From the NCBI RefSeq assembly GCF_039641995.1, contig NZ_CP087714.1:620001-684000 (forward strand): a stretch of 64,000 nt of DNA, written 5' to 3'. The notes beneath the pieces were generated by a model. The model made no database searches, was not told the origin of the DNA, and saw only the letters and a list, made by a program, of their open reading frames with translations. Shown one piece after another: positions 14,616-22,997 of the stretch (positions within the stretch are counted from its first letter, which is position 1; every line of letters begins with the position of its first letter). A program made the translations under genes and the position numbers. Source of the stretch: Geoglobus acetivorans. GTDB taxonomy: Archaea > Halobacteriota > Archaeoglobi > Archaeoglobales > Archaeoglobaceae.

Positions 14616-15027
14616 ATTCTCTTAGCCTCCTCACGAGTTTTACTGCTGCCTCCACTGCTCTTTTGGCATAGTCTATCCTTTCCTGTGCGGCAATTCTTCC
14701 CATTCCAGGACCGCTTATTCCGAGAGTTACGGGAATGCCGTACTCCAGGCTGAGATCCATAATCTTTCTTGCAGCGTGCTGGGCAACAACCTCATCATGT
14801 TCTGTATCACCCTCAATAACGCTGCCGAGGGTAGCCACAGCATCCACATTGCCTTTTTCAAGAATTTTTTTAACCGCAATTGGTATGTCGAATACACCCG
14901 GAACTCTGAGAATTTCGGAAATCTCTGCTCCCAGAAATTCAGCATGTTCTTTTGCGAGAATCTCCATCATGTATGTTATGTCTCTGTTGAATTCCGCAAC
15001 AACAAGCCCGAGCCTAATTTTTTCCAT
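14602..15027 (-). CDS. ribH: 6,7-dimethyl-8-ribityllumazine synthase
   Basis: This enzyme makes the riboflavin precursor lumazine from a ribityl-uracil and dihydroxybutanone phosphate. The 141 residues contain the family marks: AEFNRDITYMM near the N-terminus, VPGVFDIPIAVKK, GSVIEGDTEHDEVV with the catalytic histidine, and GISGPG. It is short, as archaeal lumazine synthases are. It is followed by the overlapping aminotransferase gene. Confidence 0.95.
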   Translation of the reverse strand: MEKIRLGLVVAEFNRDITYMMEILAKEHAEFLGAEISEILRVPGVFDIPIAVKKILEKGNVDAVATLGSVIEGDTEHDEVVAQHAARKIMDLSLEYGIPVTLGISGPGMGRIAAQERIDYAKRAVEAAVKLVRRLREYEQG

Positions 15028-15095
15028 GCCCCAAATTGGACATTGAGTATATAATAATAACTACGTGTCAATACAAAAAAGAAAAGAGGGGTTGT

Positions 15096-16436
15096 TTAAA
15101 TCACACCGCCGAGATACAGGAAGTAGGCAGCGAACACCAGTGCCAGCACGTACATCAGCGGATGTACTTCTCTGTATCTTCCCGCGACGACCTTCAGGAT
15201 GACATAGCTTATGAATCCTGCACCAATACCGTCTGCGATTGAGTACGTGTATGGGATTGTAACAAGTACGAAGAACGCCGGCAGTGCCTCTGTGAGATCA
15301 TCAAAGTCGATGTCTCTAACAACCGTCAGCATGTAAAATCCAACTATCATCAGAGCTGGGGCGGTTGCCTGTGCAGGGATAACCTGCGCTATAGGTGAGA
15401 CGAAGAGACCGATCACGAGGAACATCAGTCCAACCACAAGTGCTGTCATTCCCGTCCTTCCGCCCTCCTCGATACCTGCTGCGCTCTCTATGTATGTTGT
15501 CACGGTTGAGGTTCCCAGCAGCGCACCAACCGATGTGCCTATAGCATCTGTCAGCAGGATTTTCTCACTGTCCGGTATGCTCCCATCCTCTCTCATGAAT
15601 CCTGCTTTGGCGCTAAGTCCGGCAACCGTTCCGAGTGTGTCGAAGAAGTCGACCATGAAGAATGCGAACACAACGCCTATTGCTCCCACACTCAGCAATC
15701 CTGAAAGATCGAGCTTGAAAAGCGTTTTATCGAGTGTAGGGGGAGCAATTATACTTTCCGGTGCAGGTGATACACCGAGAATTATAGCGAATATCGTTGC
15801 AGCAACGATGGAAAACAGAAGCGCACCGGGGATATTTCTGACCATCAGGAGAAACGCAACAACAAGTCCAATCATTGCAACCCAGAACTCAGGTTTTCCA
15901 AAGTTTTCGGCACCGAGGGTTATGAGTGTGGCGGGACTGTCAACAACAATGCCTGCAGCCTTCATACCTATGAGCGTCAGGAAGAGACCTATACCAGCAC
16001 CAATTGCGTATTTCTGTGACGGCGGGATGGCATTGATAACTGCAGTTCTGATTCCGGAAATGGACAGCACTATGAACAGAAGACCCTCAACGAAAACCGC
16101 AGCAAGAGCAACCTCCCATGAGTATCCCATTCCCAGCACAACACCGTACGTGAAATATGCATTCAACCCCATTCCTGGAGCAAGTGCAAATGGCTTTCTT
16201 GCATACAGTCCCATGATTATCGTGGCTATACCTGCTGAAAGTGCAGTTGCTGTTACAAGGCTCGGTATTGCATCTTTTCCAATCGCATCACTTAAGATCA
16301 GTGGATTCACGAAAATTATGTAGCTCATTGTCATGAACGTTGTAAGCCCTGCAATAACCTCTGTTCGCATGTCGGTTCCATATTTCCTGAATTCAAAATA
16401 GTCCTCTAACCCCATGATTCTGGCTTCAACGAGCAT
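15096..16436 (-). CDS. NCS2-family purine permease (AzgA type)
   Basis: A 446-residue membrane protein with 12-14 hydrophobic segments. The segment TTFMTMSYIIFVNPLILSDA is characteristic of AzgA guanine/hypoxanthine permeases, and GMGLNAYFTYGVVLGMGYSW and GALLGTSTVTTYIESAAGI correspond to the substrate-binding region. Proton-driven uptake of adenine, guanine or hypoxanthine is the likely role. The true start may be at residue 8 (MGLEDYFEFRKY), since neither start has a clear ribosome binding site. Confidence 0.88.
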   Translation of the reverse strand: MLVEARIMGLEDYFEFRKYGTDMRTEVIAGLTTFMTMSYIIFVNPLILSDAIGKDAIPSLVTATALSAGIATIIMGLYARKPFALAPGMGLNAYFTYGVVLGMGYSWEVALAAVFVEGLLFIVLSISGIRTAVINAIPPSQKYAIGAGIGLFLTLIGMKAAGIVVDSPATLITLGAENFGKPEFWVAMIGLVVAFLLMVRNIPGALLFSIVAATIFAIILGVSPAPESIIAPPTLDKTLFKLDLSGLLSVGAIGVVFAFFMVDFFDTLGTVAGLSAKAGFMREDGSIPDSEKILLTDAIGTSVGALLGTSTVTTYIESAAGIEEGGRTGMTALVVGLMFLVIGLFVSPIAQVIPAQATAPALMIVGFYMLTVVRDIDFDDLTEALPAFFVLVTIPYTYSIADGIGAGFISYVILKVVAGRYREVHPLMYVLALVFAAYFLYLGGVI

Positions 16437-16498
16437 AATTAAAACTTTACTGTTACTGGAATTCTACCGGGTTTTCCAGCATCGACATATCTGGCAGA

Positions 16499-16510
16499 AG
16501 ATATTTATTG
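16499..16510 (+). promoter_or_regulatory. TATA-box promoter for the LEA14-like lipoprotein gene
   Basis: GATATTTATTGG lies with its centre about 28 bases before the ATG at 16533, so the message is expected to be almost leaderless. No ribosome binding site is visible before the start, in agreement. Confidence 0.5.
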
Positions 16511-16532
16511 GTGGTCAACGTAAATTTATTTC

Positions 16533-17384
16533 ATGAGGAAGGTTCTGGCTGCCCTCCTTCTGCTCACTGCAGTATTTCTTTTCGGATGCATCGAACCAAA
16601 AATAACCAACGTCGATAAAAAGTGGGGTGCTGTAAATAACGACTATTCCGAGCTAATTGTGGGGATTGATATAGACAATCCGCTTCCGTTTCTTCCGTTA
16701 AAGGATGTGGAATCGAGCATTTTCGTAAATGGAATTCAGATTGCGTCCGGAAATGCTGAGAAAATATCAGCGAGCAGAATAACTCTCAGCATAAAAATCG
16801 ATAACGACAGGATAAAGGACTTCTGGATCAGTCATCTTGCCAACGATGAAAAAAGCACGATACTGATAAAGGCAGTTCCTGTAATCAATCTTTTTGTCAC
16901 TGAATACCGCTATCCTGTCGAGATGGAGCAGAATCTCGAAACGAATATTTTCGGAATGGATTTCGGAGACAGATCAATCGCTGTAGCTGGAAGAGAGATA
17001 TTCGCTCTCAAAGATATAAAAGCAGAGAGGGGCAAGGTTACCAGCGAATACACGGAGATACTTGTTAGGGGGACAGCAATCAACAATGCTCCGGCCAAAG
17101 TTGATATTGAAAAGCTGGAATACAAAATTACATTGAATGATGTGGTTGTGGGACAGGGAACGGCCAGGATTTCCAGAACACTCGAACCGGGAGAATCTGT
17201 TGAGCTGCAGGTGCCAATCATGATTGATAATTCTAAGATTCCGGAATGGTGGGTAACCCATGTGAAAAACGGAGAGAAAACTGTGGCAAAAGTCTCTGCC
17301 AAGCTTTACATAAAGACGGCTGGAGTCGGTTACAGCCTTGATTTTGGGGAAACGAGCGAATTCAGGACTCATCTGGCAGATTAG
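16533..17384 (+). CDS. Exported lipoprotein with two LEA14-like (WHy) domains
   Basis: The 283-residue protein begins with a signal peptide and a lipobox LFGC, so Cys19 is probably lipid-modified and the protein sits on the outside of the cell membrane. Two repeats of a beta-rich domain follow. Each has the LEA type 2 pattern: an opening such as SELIVGIDIDNPLPFLPL or SEYTEILVRGTAINNAPAKV, then a FVNG-like turn, then an IKDFWISHLAND or IPEWWVTHVKNGE helix. Such proteins are common in Archaeoglobales and methanogens, but their ligand is unknown. It is followed by the thioredoxin/VKOR pair. Confidence 0.8.
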   Translation: MRKVLAALLLLTAVFLFGCIEPKITNVDKKWGAVNNDYSELIVGIDIDNPLPFLPLKDVESSIFVNGIQIASGNAEKISASRITLSIKIDNDRIKDFWISHLANDEKSTILIKAVPVINLFVTEYRYPVEMEQNLETNIFGMDFGDRSIAVAGREIFALKDIKAERGKVTSEYTEILVRGTAINNAPAKVDIEKLEYKITLNDVVVGQGTARISRTLEPGESVELQVPIMIDNSKIPEWWVTHVKNGEKTVAKVSAKLYIKTAGVGYSLDFGETSEFRTHLAD

Positions 17385-17421
17385 CGAAAGATTTATTATA
17401 TTTCTTTTCCGTTTTTGATTC

Positions 17422-17817
17422 ATGAAAAAGAAGCCGGTTTTGTATTTAGTTACATTTTTGTCAGGCGTACTGATTGCCATGATGCTCTTTCTATCCGCCG
17501 GAGGCGAATACAGCAATCAAAAGCCGGAAGCCCTCGAGGGGGCAAAGATGTATTATTTCTATGCTGACTGGTGTCCTCACTGTCAGAAGGTCAAACCCTA
17601 TGTAACCGAGATGGCTAAGAGCTATGATATTGTTTTCTGCAACCTCACCGCCGGAGAAAATACGTTGAGTCAGGAGTGTCTGGAGATCGCAAAGCAGGTC
17701 CGGATCCCGGGAGTTCCCACCATTCTTGCGGTCAAGGATAATAAGGGGTATCTGTTCGTAGGAGAGGATCAGATCCTCAATCTCACAAGAGCTGCAGGGA
17801 TAGAGGTGAAGGAATGA
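17422..17817 (+). CDS. Membrane-anchored thioredoxin-like protein
   Basis: The 131-residue protein has one N-terminal membrane segment (residues about 5-25) and an extracytoplasmic thioredoxin fold with the active site WCPHC (Cys51, Cys54). The cis-proline region is IPGVPTILAV. A CPHC motif is DsbA-like, which suggests thiol oxidation. The gene overlaps the VKOR-like gene by four bases, so a redox couple is likely. A TATA box around 17389-17402 predicts a leaderless message. Confidence 0.87.
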   Translation: MKKKPVLYLVTFLSGVLIAMMLFLSAGGEYSNQKPEALEGAKMYYFYADWCPHCQKVKPYVTEMAKSYDIVFCNLTAGENTLSQECLEIAKQVRIPGVPTILAVKDNKGYLFVGEDQILNLTRAAGIEVKE

Positions 17818-18185
17818 TGTGGCAGGGTAACATGAAACGTGTGGGCGTGGTTCTCGGTGTTGCCGGGATTGCCGACTCACTATATCTTCTGTTTGCAGAC
17901 TCCATCTCGTGTTTTACTGATATCTGCGGCACACTCAGAATACCCTTCGTCCCGGAACATCTGCCAGCGATTTTTGGTCTGCTGTGGTTTGTGTTTTCAC
18001 TTGTGATTTTCTGGGGGAATCTTAAAAATAAAATATACATCGACCTCTGGCGGTTTTCCGGGATTTTTGGGATTGCCTTTCTCGGCACGTATGCTGTGGT
18101 TAACAGCTACTTCTGCCCATTCTGCTTCACTGCATACGCTTTTGGCATTGCACAGATAGCAATCTCTGAGAGGGTTTTCGGATAG
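17814..18185 (+). CDS. VKOR-family thiol oxidase-like membrane protein
   Basis: The 123-residue protein has about four membrane segments. It has a loop cysteine pair (Cys33 and Cys38 in SCFTDIC) and a C-terminal CPFC (Cys101, Cys104) preceded by TYAVVNSYF. This is the vitamin K epoxide reductase pattern, in which the CxxC accepts electrons for quinones and the loop cysteines exchange with a thioredoxin-like partner. The overlapping upstream gene encodes such a partner. Together they would make disulfides in exported proteins. GAGGTGAAGGA at 17803-17813 supports the first start. Confidence 0.8.
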   Translation: MMWQGNMKRVGVVLGVAGIADSLYLLFADSISCFTDICGTLRIPFVPEHLPAIFGLLWFVFSLVIFWGNLKNKIYIDLWRFSGIFGIAFLGTYAVVNSYFCPFCFTAYAFGIAQIAISERVFG

Positions 18186-18238
18186 CTGCTAGGTTCAACA
18201 AAAATCAATAAAAATCGGCACCTCAACCTAGCCATGGC

Positions 18239-18311
18239 AGCCCCGTGGTGTAGCGGTCAATCATGCCGGCCTTTGGAGCCGGCGACCGGGGTTCGAATCC
18301 CCGCGGGGCTA
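18239..18311 (+). tRNA. tRNA-Gln (anticodon TTG)
   Basis: The acceptor stem AGCCCCG (18239-18245) pairs fully with CGGGGCT (18304-18310). The anticodon loop CTTTGGA is closed by a CCGGC/GCCGG stem and gives TTG. The T arm is CGGGG-TTCGAAT-CCCCG. No intron and no encoded CCA is seen. A TATA-like CAATAAAAATC lies about 27 bases upstream and an oligo-T run follows. Confidence 0.95.
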
Positions 18312-18477
18312 TGGTTTTTTAACATCCATAACTCCCAGAACTTTCTAACCGGGTCATCTTTCATCTTCACCGCAGTTTGCTAAAATTTCATTCAGCAAGG
18401 CAACCCTTCCGGAGCCTCGTCTGAGGAATTGACGAAAACTCATAAAAAAATTCCTGAACCCAAAACGATTTGAGCAA
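18312..18477. other. Intergenic region between tRNA-Gln and tRNA-Pro
   Basis: This 166-base stretch has no convincing reading frame. Its only structure is a loose inverted repeat AGGAATT (18424-18430) / AATTCCT (18449-18455) around an A-rich loop. I see no C/D or H/ACA box set that would make it a guide RNA. Confidence 0.4.
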
Positions 18478-18551
18478 TGGGGCCGCCGAGATTTGAACTC
18501 GGGTCACGGGCTCCCAAAGCCCGAAGGATAACCAGGCTACCCTACGGCCCC
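18478..18551 (-). tRNA. tRNA-Pro (anticodon TGG)
   Basis: On the minus strand GGGGCCG pairs with CGGCCCC. The anticodon loop TTTGGGA, closed by CGGGC/GCCCG, gives TGG. The T arm reads CCGAG-TTCAAAT-CTCGG. A TATA box TTTTTAAACCC is centred about 26 bases upstream (near 18578). It shares its body with the second tRNA-Pro at 58838. Confidence 0.95.
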
Positions 18552-18610
18552 CTCTTTTCAGGCCTTACTGAATGGGTTTAAAAATTCTGCGATAGTTTAA
18601 TCTATTTTCG

Positions 18611-19777
18611 ATGCGAGATTTGGATGTGAAGAACATTCATGACTCCGTCCATGGCACCATCAGGCTTGAGGACTGGATGGTAGAGATTATCGACACTCCT
18701 GAATTCCAGAGGCTCAGGAGGATCAAGCAGCTTGGCTTTGCGGATCTCGTTTATCCCGGAGCCAACCACACTCGATTTGAGCATAGCATAGGAACGCTGT
18801 ATGTAGCGAAAATGCTCACCGATGATGCTGAGATCCTCGCCTCTGCCCTCCTCCACGATATCGGACACGCCCCTTTCAGCCATTCCGGAGAGGGCATCGT
18901 GAGGAAATATCTCGGAAAAGAGCATGAGGATGTTAGGGACATTCTGATGAACTCCAGAATAAGGGAGATTCTCGAGGAAAACGGAATGGATTGGAAAAAT
19001 GTTGCAAGAGGTATTTTGAAACCTCCGGTTTCGAGTGTGATCGATGTTGACAGGATAGACTATCTGATGAGAGATTCGCACTACACAGGAGTTGCTTACG
19101 GGATAGTGGATTTCGACAGGCTCATTAAAACGCTGGATTTCGATGGCGAAAACGTCTATGTCAGCATAAAGGGTGTGAGGGCGATTGAAAGCCTGCTGAT
19201 CTCCCGTTATCTAATGTATTCTGCCGTATATCATCATCACGTTTGCAGAATTGCCAAAAAAATGTTTGAGAAAGCCGTAGAATGGATGATCTCAGAAAAT
19301 GAGCTTGATCCCAGAAGACTCGTTGAAATGGATGATCATGATATAATCTCTGCAATGAGAAACTCGTGCGGATTTCCTAAGGAGATAGTTTCGAGACTTG
19401 ACTCCAGAAGACTGTACAAGAGGGCAGTATATGCTCCAAAACAGGATATTGGTATTAACATAGAGAAGATTGACACAAAAAGGGCAGAGAGAGAAATTGC
19501 CGAAGTTGTCGGACTGGATGAGCATGAGATCATAGTGGATGTGCCGGGATACAGAAGTGAGGAATATGACATTCCTGTTTACGTAAATGGGGAATTCGTG
19601 TCCGTTGAGGAAATATCTCCTCTTGTCAGGGCGCTGAAAAATGCACACATGCAGAACTGGAGAATGGGTGTGTACTGTCCTGCGGAGCATGTTGACTCCG
19701 TGAGAAAAACTTCTATAGATTACTTTGACATAAATACCTCCACACAGCAGAAACTATCCGATATTCTCGATCTCTGA
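18611..19777 (+). CDS. HD-superfamily phosphohydrolase (dNTPase/SAMHD1-like)
   Basis: The 388-residue protein has the full HD metal site: His58 in HTRFEHS, His82-Asp83 in LLHDIGHAPFSH, and an aspartate in SVIDVDRIDYLMRD near residue 145. This order and spacing match the dGTP triphosphohydrolase/SAMHD1 branch, which removes triphosphate from deoxynucleotides. The actual substrate cannot be told from the sequence. A TATA box GTTTAAAAAT at 18575-18584 puts the transcript start just before the ATG. Its 3' end overlaps the convergent aroE by 24 bases. Confidence 0.88.
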   Translation: MRDLDVKNIHDSVHGTIRLEDWMVEIIDTPEFQRLRRIKQLGFADLVYPGANHTRFEHSIGTLYVAKMLTDDAEILASALLHDIGHAPFSHSGEGIVRKYLGKEHEDVRDILMNSRIREILEENGMDWKNVARGILKPPVSSVIDVDRIDYLMRDSHYTGVAYGIVDFDRLIKTLDFDGENVYVSIKGVRAIESLLISRYLMYSAVYHHHVCRIAKKMFEKAVEWMISENELDPRRLVEMDDHDIISAMRNSCGFPKEIVSRLDSRRLYKRAVYAPKQDIGINIEKIDTKRAEREIAEVVGLDEHEIIVDVPGYRSEEYDIPVYVNGEFVSVEEISPLVRALKNAHMQNWRMGVYCPAEHVDSVRKTSIDYFDINTSTQQKLSDILDL

Positions 19778-20557
19778 TATTACAGCTTTTTTCATCACAT
19801 CGACCGGAGCTTTCTGTCCGGTAAATATTTCGAATGCTCTGGCACCCTGATATACGAGCATGTCAATCCCGCTGACGATCCTGCAGCCAAATTTTCTGCC
19901 AGCCGAAACCAGTGGTGTGGATGGCGGGTTGTAGACCATATCGAACACAGCAAGGGCTTTTTTGATCAGGCTCAGCGGTACGGGCATAGCGCTCTGGAAC
20001 CCCTTCATGCCCAGTGGGGTTGCGTTGACTATTAAATCGAATTTGTGCCTTTCCAGAGCATGTAATGGAACGAACTCAGCACCGAATTTTCCGGCAACCG
20101 CTCTGCCCTTCGTTTCTGTCCTGTTGGTTATGTAAACTCTGCTGGTATCTCTGAGAGCGTAAATACTGGCTTTTGCAGCTCCACCAGCCCCAACAATCAG
20201 CACTTTCAACCCATTGACTTCAATTTCTGCAGCGTTAATTGCTTCAAGTATTCCATAAACGTCTGTGTTGTAACACTTCCCGCTTTTCAGATCCACTGTA
20301 TTTGCGGCTCCTATTTCCTGAACTTCTTTTTCCGGATTGAAAAACTCGATGATTTTTTCTTTATGCGGGATAGTAACGTTTATGCCCTTGATGTTCAGTG
20401 ATTTCATGCCTGAAACTGCTGTTTCGAGCTCTTCAGGTTTAACTTCGAAAGGAACGTAGATCCCATCATAATTCAAACGCTTCAGTGCAGCATTGTGCAT
20501 AACGGGTGATAGAGAGTGCTTAATCGGAAATCCTATGACACCGAAAACGTCGGTCAT
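19754..20557 (-). CDS. aroE: Shikimate dehydrogenase
   Basis: This NADP-dependent enzyme of aromatic amino acid synthesis reduces 3-dehydroshikimate to shikimate. The 267 residues include HSLSPVMHN near residue 14, NVTIPHKE with catalytic Lys66, and the nucleotide-binding GAGGAAKA near residue 124. The start overlaps the end of nadK by four bases (ATGA). It is the last gene of the por-suhB-nadK-aroE run; its cofactor NADP is the product of nadK. Confidence 0.95.
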   Translation of the reverse strand: MTDVFGVIGFPIKHSLSPVMHNAALKRLNYDGIYVPFEVKPEELETAVSGMKSLNIKGINVTIPHKEKIIEFFNPEKEVQEIGAANTVDLKSGKCYNTDVYGILEAINAAEIEVNGLKVLIVGAGGAAKASIYALRDTSRVYITNRTETKGRAVAGKFGAEFVPLHALERHKFDLIVNATPLGMKGFQSAMPVPLSLIKKALAVFDMVYNPPSTPLVSAGRKFGCRIVSGIDMLVYQGARAFEIFTGQKAPVDVMKKAVISEIENIG

Positions 20558-21330
20558 TTCATTGACCTCATTTTTGCTACCATATCTGTTATTCTCGAAG
20601 ATTTTTCAAAAAATCTGGCTGGATTCTCAGACTTTTTGATTATAACTTCCTCCCCGGCTCCGACCTCCATTGATTTGTTTCCATCTGCTATTGCCAGTGC
20701 ATCTCTGAGTTCCGAGATTCTTATCTTTACCAGCCTTTCTGGGGACAGCACCCAGGGCCTCCATCCGATTCTGAATGGTGAAATCGGTGTAAAGCAGATA
20801 GCCTCTGAGTAGGGGTCGATAATTGGTCCACCCGCTGAAAGCGAGTAGGCGGTCGAGCCTGTGGGTGTCGAGAATATTGCCCCGTCAGCTCTCATGGACT
20901 CGATAAGCTCTCCATCTGCATAGACCTCGAACTCTATCAGTCTTGCCTGAACTGAGGAGACAACAGCAACCTCATTCAGGGCGGTAACTCGCACGTCCTT
21001 ATGTGATGCCTCAATCCTCATGAACTCCTCTATTCTGAGTTTACCCTCCGCAGCCCTGAGCAGCTCTGCGCCATAGTTTTCCGGGGATGCATGAGTCAGA
21101 ATACCCATCCTGCCTGTATTGATGCCAAATATGGGAGGTGGGTTTTTCAGTTCCTGCAGAGTCCTGAGAATTGTACCATCTCCCCCCACTGTAACGATCA
21201 TGCCGCAGTCTTCAAGTGCGCATGATGGTATGTGGTGCAGTTCTGCCTGGTATCCATATTTTTCGAGAAATTCTGCGACTTCTCTGGCGATTTCAACCGA
21301 GTCAAACTTGTAAACTATTCCGATTTTCAT
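20554..21330 (-). CDS. nadK: NAD kinase
   Basis: This enzyme phosphorylates NAD to NADP. The signature GGDGT lies at residues 49-53, followed by NTGRMGILTHA, and the second motif TPTGSTAYSLSAGGPI near residue 168. An open frame extends upstream to 21414, but the ATG at 21330 gives the usual N-terminus MKIGIVYKFDS and forms an ATGA overlap with the upstream phosphatase gene, so I choose it (258 residues). The coupling to an inositol monophosphatase-fold gene mirrors the fused NADP phosphatase/NAD kinase known from Methanocaldococcus. Confidence 0.94.
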   Translation of the reverse strand: MKIGIVYKFDSVEIAREVAEFLEKYGYQAELHHIPSCALEDCGMIVTVGGDGTILRTLQELKNPPPIFGINTGRMGILTHASPENYGAELLRAAEGKLRIEEFMRIEASHKDVRVTALNEVAVVSSVQARLIEFEVYADGELIESMRADGAIFSTPTGSTAYSLSAGGPIIDPYSEAICFTPISPFRIGWRPWVLSPERLVKIRISELRDALAIADGNKSMEVGAGEEVIIKKSENPARFFEKSSRITDMVAKMRSMK

Positions 21331-22094
21331 AACAGCTCGAGCAATTTTTTGTGCAGGGGTTTTCCGGAAACCACAACCCTGAACCTCTCTTCCATGGAAA
21401 TCTCTTTTTTCCAAATGCTGACACCGTCCAGATCCGTGATCTCTGCACCTGCATTTTTGGCGATGAATAGTGATGCAGCTATATCATACACCCTCAGATA
21501 CCCCCTCCCGTTTTCCGATTTTCTCAGGTCAATGAAGCAGTCGAAGGACCCATCGGCGACCATGCAGATTTCTAAGGAGGCACTGCCGAATATCCTCATC
21601 CTCCTGAATGGATATCTTCTAACAGGATAGTAAACTATTGCGTTGCAGTCCAGCCTCTCAGTCTCGCTGGCGTTTATCCTCTCTCCGTTTTTGTATGACC
21701 TTCCGTCAGAGTAGTATTCATCACCGGTTGCAAGGTTTTTCACATAGCTGAAAAATGTGTCTTCGAGCTTTATAGAGGATGAAAAGCACAGTGTTACAGA
21801 ATATAATGGAATACCATTCACCGCATTAAATGTCCCGTCTATGGGGTCGAGTGCGACGTATGTATCGCCTTCACCAACCACGCCTGCCTCCTCACTGACA
21901 ACCCTCACATCGTGCTGTAGGAGATATTCAATGGCTATTTTCTCTGCTATGACGTCTATTTTCTTGCTGGGCGTCCCATCCTTTCCGATACCAACTGTCA
22001 CTCCAGCTTCAGAAGTACCTGAAAGTTTTTTCACTTCTCTCTCTATTTCTTCAGCAACGCTCCTTGAAATCTCAAGAGCTTCTTTCGGGGTCAT
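21327..22094 (-). CDS. suhB: Inositol-monophosphatase-fold phosphatase (IMPase/FBPase/NADP phosphatase)
   Basis: The 255 residues hold the metal sites of the IMPase family: SEEAG at residues 67-71 and DPIDGTFN at 83-90, and a late YDIAASLFIAKNAGAEITD segment. Archaeal members hydrolyse inositol-1-phosphate and fructose-1,6-bisphosphate, and some dephosphorylate NADP. The four-base overlap with nadK makes a role in NADP balance attractive; that is inference. The gene starts 27 bases after porB. Confidence 0.9.
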   Translation of the reverse strand: MTPKEALEISRSVAEEIEREVKKLSGTSEAGVTVGIGKDGTPSKKIDVIAEKIAIEYLLQHDVRVVSEEAGVVGEGDTYVALDPIDGTFNAVNGIPLYSVTLCFSSSIKLEDTFFSYVKNLATGDEYYSDGRSYKNGERINASETERLDCNAIVYYPVRRYPFRRMRIFGSASLEICMVADGSFDCFIDLRKSENGRGYLRVYDIAASLFIAKNAGAEITDLDGVSIWKKEISMEERFRVVVSGKPLHKKLLELL

Positions 22095-22121
22095 AAAAAT
22101 TCGTTCAAAAAATGGGGGAAT

Positions 22122-22997
22122 TCAGGCGTCAAGCCCGTATTTCTTTGCGTTTTCATCAGCAACTCTCTGAAGCTCCTCTATAATTTCCTGACCTTTTGGA
22201 TGGCTGAACAGATGCCTGAACCTTCTCTGCAGCTTGAGGTATTCAGTTACGGGTTTTCGTTCTTTGATTTTTCTCACTCTAACAAGCTGCCCGTTCTCGT
22301 ATTCCACAAGTGGGTATAGTCCGGTCTCCACTGCGAGCTTTGCCACTTCCACTGTGAGCTTGCCATCTATTCCCCATCCCGTTACGCATGGGGAGTGAAC
22401 CTGGATGTATTTGGCTCCCTTAAATTCTGCTGCTCGTTTGACCTTCCTCTGAAAGTCTTTTGGATATGCTATGCTTGCGGATGCCACGTAAGGGATACCA
22501 TGGGCAACTGCAATACCAACCATGTCCTTCTTCCTTCCGACCTTCCCCGGAAGTATATTTCCGACCGGTGTGGTGGTTGTTGCCGCTCCCGTCGGAGTCG
22601 CCATACTTTGCTGATTTCCAGTGTTCTGGTAGGCCTCGTTGTCATAGCAGATGTAGATTACGTTGTGATTTCTGTCCATCATTCCTGACAGGGTGCCGAA
22701 GCCGATGTCGAAGGTTGCACCATCTCCTGCGAAAACGACAACATGGGCCTCATCTTCTCTTTTTAAGGCTCTCAGAGCAGCTTCAACACCTGCCGCAACT
22801 GCTCCAGCATTCTCGAAGAGGGAATGAACGTAAGGCACTCCCCATGTGTTCCTGTTGTACATTGAGCTTACGATTTCCAAGCAACCGGTTGAGTTGACCA
22901 CAATGGCCTTACCATCGAGAGCTTCCAGAGCGCCCCTTACTGCTATTGGAAAGCCGCATCCGGGGCAGGCTCCATGCCCGGGACCAAAAAGGTTCAT
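22122..22997 (-). CDS. porB: Pyruvate:ferredoxin oxidoreductase, beta subunit
   Basis: The TPP-binding subunit (291 residues). It begins with GPGHGACPGCGFPI, where the CxxC contributes to the proximal iron-sulfur cluster, and has the TPP motif GDGATFDIGFGTLSGMMDRN near residue 86, followed by YDNEAYQNTGNQQS. The enzyme oxidises pyruvate to acetyl-CoA with ferredoxin, or runs in reverse. Its start overlaps porA by four bases. Confidence 0.93.
   Translation of the reverse strand: MNLFGPGHGACPGCGFPIAVRGALEALDGKAIVVNSTGCLEIVSSMYNRNTWGVPYVHSLFENAGAVAAGVEAALRALKREDEAHVVVFAGDGATFDIGFGTLSGMMDRNHNVIYICYDNEAYQNTGNQQSMATPTGAATTTTPVGNILPGKVGRKKDMVGIAVAHGIPYVASASIAYPKDFQRKVKRAAEFKGAKYIQVHSPCVTGWGIDGKLTVEVAKLAVETGLYPLVEYENGQLVRVRKIKERKPVTEYLKLQRRFRHLFSHPKGQEIIEELQRVADENAKKYGLDA

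Noticed and set aside
15490-16323. Long open frame (277 codons) on the plus strand
   Set aside because: It is the antisense of the purine permease, whose frame has clear family motifs; long antisense frames are common over such genes.
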